From Planctomycetia bacterium (GTDB lineage Bacteria > Planctomycetota > Planctomycetia > Pirellulales > UBA1268), in assembly GCA_010027105.1 (NCBI GenBank), contig RGVT01000029.1:1-14429 (forward strand): a stretch of DNA of 14,429 nt. Reading direction: 5' to 3'. A model generated the notes under the pieces. That model made no database searches, was not told the origin of the DNA, and was given only the letters and a program-made list of their open reading frames with translations. The translations under genes were made by a program, and so were the position numbers. Position 1 is the stretch's first letter, and every line of letters starts with the position of its first letter. Below, piece after piece: positions 7,360 to 14,429 of this stretch.

Positions 7360-9345
7360 TTGGAAATCACCCTTCCGCACGTCGTGGTCCGGATCTGCGG
7401 CAGCGGCGTCGGCCCCGACCTCGTCGCCGCCCTGGGCCTCCATCCCGTGGAGGTCACGGAGGCTCGGGATGCCTCCGAGGCACGCCGCGTCGCAGGCGGA
7501 AGACCGGCCGTCCTGGTCGTGGTGACCGATCCACCGGACGCCCGCGCGCCCACCGCCGAGACGTGGAGCGTGTTTCCGAAAACACCGATCCTGATCGTCG
7601 CCCCGGCGGCCAGGGGGGCGGCCGCGCAGCAACCGGCGCTCGGGCCGCAGGCTGGCGACAAGGGGTGGGTCGATTCCATTCCCGGCGACCTGCCGCTGGC
7701 GGACATCTGCTGGCACGTGATGGAGGCGCTCAGCCGCGCCAACCGGTTGACCAGCGTCCTCGACCCGCCGATCGGGCCCGTCTCGATCGACGTCGACGAC
7801 CAGGGGCGCGTCACCGCGGGCGGGGACTGCGTCGAGGGCGTGCTGATCAACGGGCAGCGACTCATGGCCGGGAAAACGATCCTGGATCTTCTGGCCCCGG
7901 CCGACCGGCCGTTGCTCGCGACATCGCTCAGGCAGGCGCCGCTCGGCGAGGCCTGGTTCAGCCCGATGCGGCTGCTGGATCCCCGCGGGGGCACGCACAC
8001 CGTTTCGATCGGGACGCGTCATACGGCGGAGGGACGCAGGTGCCTGCTGATCCAGCCGCTGGTCGCCGGCGGCCCGACGGTCGGGCGGCATGTCAACAAC
8101 CGCGACTCGGTCACCGGGCTCCTCACCCGCTGGGGCATGGCCCGCGAACTCGAGTCGCTCGCGCGGTCGAATCCGGAAGACCCGGGCGCCGTCATCCTGG
8201 TGTTGAAGCTGGAAAATTTCGCGGCGATCGGCGAGTACGTCGGCCACGCGGCGACGGACACCCTGCTCGTGCGCGTCGGTTCGGTGCTGAATTGCGTTCT
8301 GCCCTATCCGGCGCTCGTGAGCCGCGTGATGGGAGACACGTTCCACGTGTGCCTGACCGAAGGCGGCATCGACGCGGCCGTCCGCTCCGCGGAGCGGTTG
8401 ATCGAGGGCATCAACGGTATCGACGTGCCGGGGTTCTCGAGCGACTTCCATCTCCGGGCCGCGGTCGGGATCGCGGCCGTTTCCCGCAAGGACTTCGATT
8501 TCGCCATCCGGCTCGCCGACAGCGGCGTCGACGCCGCGGCGGCGGAAGGGGGCAATCGGGCGGTCGTCGTCGGCACGCCGTCGAGCGGAGTGGTGGCCCA
8601 CGACCTGTCCGCCGCGATGGAATTGGGCTCGTGGGAGGTGTGGCTGCAGCCGGTGGTCGGGCAGGCCGGCGGCCACGCGCCGTTTCACGAGGCGCTCGCG
8701 CGGTTTGGAAACGGCCGTGGGCGCGTGATGACGAGGCCCGATTTCTTCGCCACGGGCTGGGGGCAGGGGCTCCTGGAGCGATTCGACCTGATCATGCTGC
8801 AGCGGGTGCTCGAGATCCTCGCGTCGCATCCTTACGCCAGGATCTCGGTCAACGTGAGTCGCGAGACGTTCGTGTCGAAGGCGTTCCCCGGGTCGTTTCT
8901 CGAGCCGATCAGGGCGCTGCCTGATGGCTGCGAGCGGGTCATCCTCGAGATCTCGCCGCATTGCCTCGAGATGCCGACGCCTGCCGTGAAGTCGAGGCTG
9001 GAATCGCTCGCGGCGGCGGGCGTCGCCGTCGCGGTCGACGATTTCGGCAGCGGCATCTGTCAGTTGCGGTCGCTCACGCAGTTCCCCCTGGCCATCGTGA
9101 AACTCGACCAGCTCGCGACCGGATACATCGACGACGACCCCTTGCAGCGGGAGTTCGTGCGGGTGGTGGTCAGCATCTGCCGGGCCCGGGGAATGACGAC
9201 CGTGGCGGAATACACGCGCAGCCCGGAGCAGATGGCGCGGCTGATCGAGGATGGCGTCGACTGGTTCCAGGGCGAATTGTTCGGCATGCCCGCGCCCGCC
9301 GCGGCGGTGCTCGCTCCCCCGGCCGTCGGAGCATCCCCGGCATGA
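7360..9345 (+). CDS. Degenerate GGDEF-EAL protein with pseudoreceiver and PAS domains; likely c-di-GMP sensor
   Basis: A 661-residue cytoplasmic protein from the TTG at 7360 (686 from the TTG at 7285). The first 120 residues or so look like a receiver fold without its acidic pocket, and a PAS-like domain follows at about 135-235. The GGDEF domain (about 245-405) is plainly inactive: the signature is MGDTF at 324-328, the metal-binding strand reads LKLENF (282-287), and there is no RxxD site. The EAL domain (about 420-645) keeps Q430, E444-A-L, N498, E530, D560-D561, K581, E617 and Q637. It has lost two conserved glutamates: the second Glu of the ExxE motif is P533, and the second Glu of AEGVE is R620. 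Loop 6 reads DDFGSGICQL rather than DDFGTGYSSL. Such proteins often bind c-di-GMP without turning it over (FimX and LapD are known cases), so a sensor role is likely; weak phosphodiesterase activity cannot be excluded. Its stop overlaps the next start as ATGA. Confidence 0.85.
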   Translation: MEITLPHVVVRICGSGVGPDLVAALGLHPVEVTEARDASEARRVAGGRPAVLVVVTDPPDARAPTAETWSVFPKTPILIVAPAARGAAAQQPALGPQAGDKGWVDSIPGDLPLADICWHVMEALSRANRLTSVLDPPIGPVSIDVDDQGRVTAGGDCVEGVLINGQRLMAGKTILDLLAPADRPLLATSLRQAPLGEAWFSPMRLLDPRGGTHTVSIGTRHTAEGRRCLLIQPLVAGGPTVGRHVNNRDSVTGLLTRWGMARELESLARSNPEDPGAVILVLKLENFAAIGEYVGHAATDTLLVRVGSVLNCVLPYPALVSRVMGDTFHVCLTEGGIDAAVRSAERLIEGINGIDVPGFSSDFHLRAAVGIAAVSRKDFDFAIRLADSGVDAAAAEGGNRAVVVGTPSSGVVAHDLSAAMELGSWEVWLQPVVGQAGGHAPFHEALARFGNGRGRVMTRPDFFATGWGQGLLERFDLIMLQRVLEILASHPYARISVNVSRETFVSKAFPGSFLEPIRALPDGCERVILEISPHCLEMPTPAVKSRLESLAAAGVAVAVDDFGSGICQLRSLTQFPLAIVKLDQLATGYIDDDPLQREFVRVVVSICRARGMTTVAEYTRSPEQMARLIEDGVDWFQGELFGMPAPAAAVLAPPAVGASPA

Positions 9346-11957
9346 CGCGCGTGGCGGCCATCATCGTCTGCCTGGCGTTCGTGCGCGTCGCCACTGCGGC
9401 GCCCGAAGCCGCGACGTTCGCCCGGGCGCAGCAGGCCGAGGCCGAGCTGCGGATCGACGAGGCCCGCGCCCTCCTGCGGCAGGCCCTCCAGGAAAAACCC
9501 GCCGCGCCCGGCGTCGCCGAGCACACCGCCTGGTTTTTGTTTCTCAACGGCTTTCACGACGAGGAGTGCCGCGACCTGCTGCGCCAGGCGGCGAAGACGG
9601 GGCAGGATCCCGCCGCGATGGAACGCGCGGCCCGGCAGGTGGAGCGGGAACTCGGCCTGCGCGGACCCGCGGATGCCGAGGAGCAGGCGGCGGCGCGGGC
9701 GTTTCACCGCGCGCGGATCGAGCAGACGGCGCGTGCCGCCGATGCGGAGCGGGGCGGCGCACTCGTCGATGCCGGCGAATTCGCCGCGGGCATTCCGCTG
9801 CTGGAACAGGCGCTGGCGACCGAGCCTGGCAACGGACCGCTCGCGCTGCGGCTCGCCCGCGCCTACGCGTGGGCGAACCGGCTGGCCGAGGCCGACGCGG
9901 CCTACGCGAAACTGCTCGCGACGCGGCCCGGCAATGCGGCGCTCCTGCGCGAGCGCGCCCGCGTTGGAGCCGGGCTCGCGAAGCGACTGCCGCCCGCGGT
10001 GGAGCCGCTGCCGCCCCCGGCAAGCGTCGCGGGGCCTCCCGCCGCGTTCAAGCAGGGGGAACTCGCCGAGAAGGAGCTCCGCATCGACGAGGCCCGCGAC
10101 CTGTTTCGCCAGGCCCTCCGCGAAAACCCCGAGGCACGCGGCGTCGCCGAGCACGTCGCCTGGTTTTTGTTTCTCAACAATTTTCACGACGAGGAGTGTC
10201 GCGACCTCCTGCGCTCGGCCGCGCCCACGGCGCAGGAGCCGGCCGCCATGGAGCGGGCCGCCCGGCATGTCGAGCGGGAACTGGGCCTTCGCCCGCAGGC
10301 GGACGCCGAGGAAAAAGCGGCCAAGCGCGAGTTCGACGCGGTCATGATCGCGAAGGCAGCCAAGGGCACGGGGGCCGAGTTGGGCGGCGCCCTCGTCGAT
10401 GCCGGCGACTTCGCGGCCGGAGTTCCGCTCCTCGAACGGGCGCTGGCCGCCGATCCGGCGAACGGTCCGCTCGAGCTCCGGCTGGCCCGGGCCTACGTCT
10501 GGGCGCAGCGGCAGCCGGAGGCCGATGCCGCCTTCTGCCGCCTGCTCGAACGGCATCCCGGCAACGCGGCGTTGCTCTTCGAGCACGCGCAGGTCGCGGC
10601 CGGCCGCACCATGCTCGAGCGGGCCCGGCAGCTGCTCATCGCGGCGGAACGATCCCGCCCGGGCGATGCCCGGATTCTGCTCGAGCGGTCGCGGATCGAG
10701 TCGCGGCTGGTGAATCGCGCGGGGGCCCTGGCCGCCGTGGCCCGCATGGCGCCGGCCGACCAGGCCGGCACCCTCGCCACGCTGGCCCGGGCCCGGGCCG
10801 AGCATTCGCGCGGGCAGTTCGGCCCGGCGCGCGACGGCTACCTGCGGGCGCTCGCCGCCGCGCCCCACCTCGAGGAGGCGGCGCTCGGCTTGGCGGAGTG
10901 CCGCCTGCGGCGCGGCGAGCTGGCGGAGGGTTCGCAGCTGCTCGGAAGCTGGCTGCCGCGGGAGCGGGCGCTCGACTGGCGGGCGCGGACCGACCTGTTC
11001 GCAGACTTGACCGACCCCAGGATCGACGCGGAGTTCTCCACCTACTCCAACTCGCTCGGCTACTTCGAATACGGCTTCGGGGTCGACGGCCGCTACCATC
11101 CCGCGCCGGAGACGGAGGTCAAGGCGGCGCTCGTCAACTCGCTCTTCACGCAGAAGGGCTTTCAGAGCATCGACCGGCAGGGCGGCCTGATCGACGTCGC
11201 GTCGCGGCCCGACGAGCGGCTGGCGCTGAGCGGCCGGCTCGGCGTCAACGGCTACACCAACTCGTGGGTCACGCCCGTCGGCGGCCTGTGGACCGAGGTG
11301 TTCCCGGTGCACTGGCTCGACGTCGGCGGGGGCGCCGAATATTTCAACCTCGTCGACTTCCAGCCGCCGTTCGGCGTCGGCATCTACGACATCGTGACCA
11401 CGATCGGCGCGGCCGGCGAGAAGATCTCGAGCACGCAGGGAATGCTGCACGCGCGGATCAGGCCCGGGCCGGGCTGGACGCTCTACGCGCGCTCGCGGGT
11501 CGGCTCGTTCACCGACGGCAACCTGATGCAGGACGAGTTTGGCGAGGTGGCCTACGAATTCCGGCCGGGGCCGCTCCGCACCCGCGCGAGCTGGGCCTAT
11601 TACTACCTCACGCTGCGGAACGACGCGCCGCTCTACCAGCCTGTGCCCGGGGGGCCGGCCACGCCCGCCTACTACGCGCCCGCGGCCCTCGACGTGAGCA
11701 CCTGGAACCTGGAGATGTCGGGCCGGCCGCGCGACCGCTTCGAGCTGGGCGGCGAAGGGCACCTCTACCACATCCTCGAAAACAGCGGTCTCGGCGTGGG
11801 CGTGTTCCTGTATGGCAAGATAGACATCGACCGGTTCCGGGTGCTGCGCTTGGACGCCCGCTACTTCACGCAGAATCGCGGACTGACGCGCCAGGGAAAG
11901 TCGGCCGGGTCGTACGACGCGCTCAACTTCCTGGTCACCTATGACCGCCGATTCTGA
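9342..11957 (+). CDS. TPR and outer-membrane beta-barrel exporter, PgaA/BcsC-like architecture
   Basis: An 871-residue exported protein. The ATG at 9342 overlaps the previous stop by 4 bp and has GGAG at 9328-9331. Residues 1-20 form a signal peptide ending at an Ala-rich site (ATAA, then PEAA). Residues of about 26-550 are helical TPR-type repeats, including two large tandem copies (about 26-211 and 236-421) joined by a Pro-rich linker. From about residue 560 to the end the sequence turns into amphipathic strands rich in Tyr, Gly and Trp and ends in Phe (VTYDRRF), the usual C-terminal signature of outer-membrane barrels. A periplasmic TPR scaffold joined to a roughly 310-residue barrel is the layout of PgaA and BcsC, which export poly-GlcNAc and cellulose. 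Together with the adjacent synthase this makes polysaccharide export the best reading. It overlaps the glycosyltransferase gene by 17 bp. Confidence 0.8.
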   Translation: MTRVAAIIVCLAFVRVATAAPEAATFARAQQAEAELRIDEARALLRQALQEKPAAPGVAEHTAWFLFLNGFHDEECRDLLRQAAKTGQDPAAMERAARQVERELGLRGPADAEEQAAARAFHRARIEQTARAADAERGGALVDAGEFAAGIPLLEQALATEPGNGPLALRLARAYAWANRLAEADAAYAKLLATRPGNAALLRERARVGAGLAKRLPPAVEPLPPPASVAGPPAAFKQGELAEKELRIDEARDLFRQALRENPEARGVAEHVAWFLFLNNFHDEECRDLLRSAAPTAQEPAAMERAARHVERELGLRPQADAEEKAAKREFDAVMIAKAAKGTGAELGGALVDAGDFAAGVPLLERALAADPANGPLELRLARAYVWAQRQPEADAAFCRLLERHPGNAALLFEHAQVAAGRTMLERARQLLIAAERSRPGDARILLERSRIESRLVNRAGALAAVARMAPADQAGTLATLARARAEHSRGQFGPARDGYLRALAAAPHLEEAALGLAECRLRRGELAEGSQLLGSWLPRERALDWRARTDLFADLTDPRIDAEFSTYSNSLGYFEYGFGVDGRYHPAPETEVKAALVNSLFTQKGFQSIDRQGGLIDVASRPDERLALSGRLGVNGYTNSWVTPVGGLWTEVFPVHWLDVGGGAEYFNLVDFQPPFGVGIYDIVTTIGAAGEKISSTQGMLHARIRPGPGWTLYARSRVGSFTDGNLMQDEFGEVAYEFRPGPLRTRASWAYYYLTLRNDAPLYQPVPGGPATPAYYAPAALDVSTWNLEMSGRPRDRFELGGEGHLYHILENSGLGVGVFLYGKIDIDRFRVLRLDARYFTQNRGLTRQGKSAGSYDALNFLVTYDRRF
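9417..9974 (+). repeat. Internal tandem repeat, copy 1
   Basis: This stretch encodes residues 26-211 of the exporter and recurs exactly 630 bp downstream in the same frame. Across residues 58-117 versus 268-327, I count 50 identities in 60. The DNA contains exact shared runs, including the stretch for AWFLFLN with its low-GC TTT-TTG-TTT codons (from about 9528), which are unusual in this gene. Confidence 0.85.
10047..10604 (+). repeat. Internal tandem repeat, copy 2
   Basis: This is the second copy, encoding residues 236-421 of the exporter. It is separated from copy 1 by a linker of about 24 residues rich in Pro and Ala (PPAVEPLPPPAS). The phase is constant at 630 bp through the copy (matching points at 10080, 10161 and 10391), so no net insertion or deletion separates the two copies at those points. 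Confidence 0.85.
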
Positions 11958-13506
11958 AGGGCGGTCGCGCCGCTACCGGGATGCCGAGCTCCGCCGCGCC
12001 GGCCGCCGCAACCTCGCGCTGTTCGTGTTCGCCCAGACGGCGGCGCTCGTCTACGTGGGCTGGCTCGTCACGGCGATCGACTGGAGCCATCCCTGGCTGG
12101 GGGCCGCGTTCCTGCTCGCGGAAGCCATCTGCGCGGCGAGCGTGTTCCTGTGGGGCGAGATGCTCATGCGCCGGCGGCTCCATCCGGCGGAGGGCATGCC
12201 CTGGCCGGGCGACCCGCCCCCGGTGGACGTGCTCGTGACGGTGTGCCACGAACCGCTCGAGGTGGTTCGCCCGACGCTCGACGCCCTGGCGGCCGTCGAC
12301 TATCCGCACTGCCACGTGACGGTGCTCGACGACGGGCGGTCCGCGGACGTGCGGGAGCTCGCCGTCGGGCACGGCTTTTCCTACGAGGCACGGGAGCGGC
12401 GCCACTTCGCCAAGAGCGGCAACCTCAACCACGGCCTGTCCGTCACGGCGGCGCCGTTCGTGATGACGCTCGACGCCGACCAGGTGCCGCGGCCGGAAAT
12501 CATCGAGCGGCTCATCGGCTTCTTCCAGGTGCCGCGGATCGGCTTCGTGGCGAGCCGGCAGCAGTTCAACGTGCCGGAAGGCGACCCCTGGGGCAACCGC
12601 GACACCGTGTTCTACGAGGCGATGCAGATGGGGAAGAACCACGTCAACGCGCCGATCTCCTGCGGAAGCGGCGTGATCTACCGCCGGGCGGCGCTTGACG
12701 ACATCGGCGGGTTTCCGACGTGGAGCGTCGTCGAGGATCTCTACGCCTCGATGCTCATGGAGCAGAAGGGATGGCACGGCGTCTACTATCCCTATGCGCT
12801 CAGTGCGGGCACGGCGCCGACCGACGTCTTCGCCCAGCAGCAGCAGCGCTGGCAGTGGGCGGTGGACGCGTCGCGGATCATGTTCTGGCGGTGCCCGCTG
12901 TTCGCGCGGGGCCTCGGCTGCCGGCAGCGGCTCAACTACCTGCACTTCGGCTGGCACTACGTGATGTATGGCATCGCCTATCCGATCTTCTTCGCCGCGC
13001 CGGCCTGGGCCCTGTTCACGGGGCAGTTCGTGATCGCGGCCCCGGTCTGGATCTTTCTCTGCTACCGGCTGCCGTATCTCGTGCTGATGCGGCTGATGAC
13101 GATGTTCATGACCGACCGGGCCCACGACTTCAAGGCGTTCCAGATGCAGGTGGGGCTCTGGCCGGTCTACCTGTCGGCGCTCGTCACCGCGATCACGCAT
13201 CCGATCTCGCGGCCGCGCTACCGGGTGAACGTCAAGGTCGTGCGCCACACGAGCCTCGCGCGGAGGATCGCGGCGGTGTGGCCGAATCTCGCGATGATCG
13301 CCCTCTCCGCGGCCGCGATCGCGTATGGCTGGCAGCATCGGATCGGGCCGCCGATCTTCGTCGCGGTGCTCACGTTTTGGTGCGGCTGGTCGATCGTCGC
13401 GTTGTCGCGCTACACCGTCGTCAGCCTGCTGTCGGAGCGGTTCGTGGGCCGGGTCGCGCGCGACGGCCTCATGGCGGCAGCCGTCCTCCCACCAGGCGGC
13501 GGATAG
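11941..13506 (+). CDS. BcsA-like processive family-2 glycosyltransferase without a PilZ domain
   Basis: A 521-residue inner-membrane synthase. Two N-terminal helices (about residues 23-45 and 50-75) precede the GT-A catalytic domain. Motifs in order are VTVCHEP, the nucleotide-binding LDDG (129-132), FAKSGNLNHG (about 156-165), the metal-binding DAD (178-180), SCGSGVIYRR, VED (264-266, where TED is usual) and QQQRW (300-304). At least four more helices follow from about residue 335. These motifs resemble cellulose and curdlan synthases more than chitin or hyaluronan synthases, but the sugar cannot be fixed by eye. BcsA is far longer and carries a C-terminal PilZ domain that senses c-di-GMP; here the chain ends soon after the last helix, with no RxxxR or DxSxxG motif. 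The ATG overlaps the exporter stop and lacks a clear Shine-Dalgarno, which fits translational coupling. Confidence 0.88.
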   Translation: MTADSEGRSRRYRDAELRRAGRRNLALFVFAQTAALVYVGWLVTAIDWSHPWLGAAFLLAEAICAASVFLWGEMLMRRRLHPAEGMPWPGDPPPVDVLVTVCHEPLEVVRPTLDALAAVDYPHCHVTVLDDGRSADVRELAVGHGFSYEARERRHFAKSGNLNHGLSVTAAPFVMTLDADQVPRPEIIERLIGFFQVPRIGFVASRQQFNVPEGDPWGNRDTVFYEAMQMGKNHVNAPISCGSGVIYRRAALDDIGGFPTWSVVEDLYASMLMEQKGWHGVYYPYALSAGTAPTDVFAQQQQRWQWAVDASRIMFWRCPLFARGLGCRQRLNYLHFGWHYVMYGIAYPIFFAAPAWALFTGQFVIAAPVWIFLCYRLPYLVLMRLMTMFMTDRAHDFKAFQMQVGLWPVYLSALVTAITHPISRPRYRVNVKVVRHTSLARRIAAVWPNLAMIALSAAAIAYGWQHRIGPPIFVAVLTFWCGWSIVALSRYTVVSLLSERFVGRVARDGLMAAAVLPPGGG

Positions 13507-14429
13507 TGTCTTCGTAGATCTTCCGGCGGTCGCCCTCGGAGATGCCCAGCGCGTCGATCGCGGCGATGCTCTCGCGGACGAACAGCGGCCCGCCCTGCGG
13601 GTCGAAGGGGAAGTCGGTGCCGAACACGACCTGGTCGATGCCGAAAAACGAGAGCCCGCACTCGATCCCGGCCCGCGAGCCCGACAGGGCGGTGTCGCCG
13701 ATGAACCTTCGAAAGTGATCGACGGGCCGGCCGAGCTCCGCGAGCAGCGGGGCGAAGTCGTGGTCGGCGGTGCGCGTGCCGAGTTGATCCCACCCGTGGC
13801 CGACGCGGCCCGCGAAGAACGGGATCATGCCGCCCATGTGGTGGCAGATCACCTTCAGCCCGGGCCAGCGCAGGAAGAACTTCGAGAACACCATCCGCGC
13901 CATCGCGGCGCTGGTCTCGTAGGGCCAGCCGAACGTCCACCAGATCTCGAACCGCGACGTCGGCTCCGTGGCGTAGTCGCCAGGGGCGGGGCCGCGGGCG
14001 GGATGCAGCCAGATCGGCAGGTCGTAGGCGGCCATGGCCGCGAAGATCGGCTCGAACGCGGGATCGTCGAGCGGCCGGCCGTTGACGCTCGTGTAGATCT
14101 GGATGCCGACGGCGTTGAGGTGTTCGATGGTCCGCCGGATCTCGGCGATCGCCGCCGGGACGTCGTTCATGGCGACGGAGGCGACGAACGCCGGAAACCG
14201 CTCCGGGTGGCGGCCGACGATCTCGGCCATCGAGTCGTTGGCCAGCCGGGCCATGTCCGGGCCCAGATCGGGGCCGGCGACCGCCTCGATCGCCGGGAGC
14301 GAGAGCGAGAGGATCTGCCGATACTCATCGCCAAACTCCCGCATCATGGCGAGCCGGGCGTCGAGGTCGTGGAGCACGGGCACCCCGAGCCAGCGCTTGA
14401 TCTTTCCCTTGTCGGGCACGAGGTCGACG
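13469..14429 (-). CDS. Amidohydrolase family protein, ACMSD-like, cut at its N-terminus by the window edge
   Basis: At least 320 codons, with the frame open to the right edge of the window. The GTG at 14417-14419 is probably not the true start, because the family's N-terminal metal-binding HxH motif has not yet appeared and must lie upstream. Visible motifs are WLHPARG, CHHMGGMIPFFAGR and GTDFPFD, which supply the His, His and Asp metal ligands of the amidohydrolase-2 family. That family includes aminocarboxymuconate-semialdehyde decarboxylase (ACMSD) and the resorcylate and carboxyvanillate decarboxylases. The protein is probably a cytoplasmic metal-dependent decarboxylase or hydrolase; the substrate is unknown. 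The C-terminus is complete (GGRLPP and stop). The gene overlaps the glycosyltransferase gene tail to tail by 38 bp and shows no functional link to it. Confidence 0.85.
   Translation of the reverse strand, partial: VDLVPDKGKIKRWLGVPVLHDLDARLAMMREFGDEYRQILSLSLPAIEAVAGPDLGPDMARLANDSMAEIVGRHPERFPAFVASVAMNDVPAAIAEIRRTIEHLNAVGIQIYTSVNGRPLDDPAFEPIFAAMAAYDLPIWLHPARGPAPGDYATEPTSRFEIWWTFGWPYETSAAMARMVFSKFFLRWPGLKVICHHMGGMIPFFAGRVGHGWDQLGTRTADHDFAPLLAELGRPVDHFRRFIGDTALSGSRAGIECGLSFFGIDQVVFGTDFPFDPQGGPLFVRESIAAIDALGISEGDRRKIYEDTIRRLVGGRLPP

Noticed and set aside
8961..9341. In-frame upstream extension of the exporter gene
   Set aside because: It overlaps the conserved EAL domain of the previous gene. 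The ATG at 9342 gives a proper signal peptide and the common ATGA overlap.
9060..11771. Open frame of about 900 codons on the minus strand, opposite the exporter gene
   Set aside because: Its translation is Arg/Pro/Gly-rich without domains. The plus strand has a signal peptide, TPR repeats and a barrel. Long antisense frames are expected at this GC content.

Overview
The window is GC-rich, gene-dense bacterial DNA, most likely from a planctomycete, probably of the Pirellulales type. Three family-level signs support this. There is a BBP7-type outer-membrane barrel protein (855-1889). There is a surface protein whose N-terminus carries an LEPR-XLL-like motif (LERRQLL) followed by a DUF11 domain and FG-GAP/VCBS repeats (1897-4170, minus). 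There is also a DUF2652 cyclase-like protein (91-789). I see no tRNA, rRNA, CRISPR array or insertion sequence.

Layout. The left part (1-5279) is ordinary planctomycete content: DUF2652 and BBP7 genes on the plus strand, converging on the surface-protein gene. A near-perfect hairpin covers both stop codons where they meet. A divergent intergenic region (4171-4484) then leads to a two-helix membrane protein of unknown function (4485-5279).

The right part (5271-13506) looks like a c-di-GMP-controlled exopolysaccharide locus. A membrane-anchored diguanylate cyclase with three PAS domains (5271-7103, minus) is divergent from a tightly coupled three-gene operon. The operon encodes (i) a pseudoreceiver-PAS-GGDEF-EAL protein whose GGDEF is plainly dead and whose EAL has lost two active-site glutamates (7360-9345), (ii) a secreted TPR protein ending in an outer-membrane barrel, built like PgaA/BcsC (9342-11957), and (iii) a BcsA-like processive family-2 glycosyltransferase with no PilZ domain (11941-13506). 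The genes overlap by 4 and 17 bp, so translation is probably coupled. The simplest model is that the cyclase makes c-di-GMP, the degenerate GGDEF-EAL protein senses it in place of the missing PilZ domain, the glycosyltransferase makes and extrudes a polysaccharide across the inner membrane, and the TPR-barrel protein takes it across the periplasm and outer membrane. No BcsB, BcsZ, PgaB or PgaD gene lies in the window, so this would be a reduced synthase-dependent system.

The right edge holds most of an amidohydrolase of the ACMSD-like family (13469 to the edge, minus), cut by the window and overlapping the glycosyltransferase gene tail to tail by 38 bp. It shows no functional link to the polysaccharide genes.
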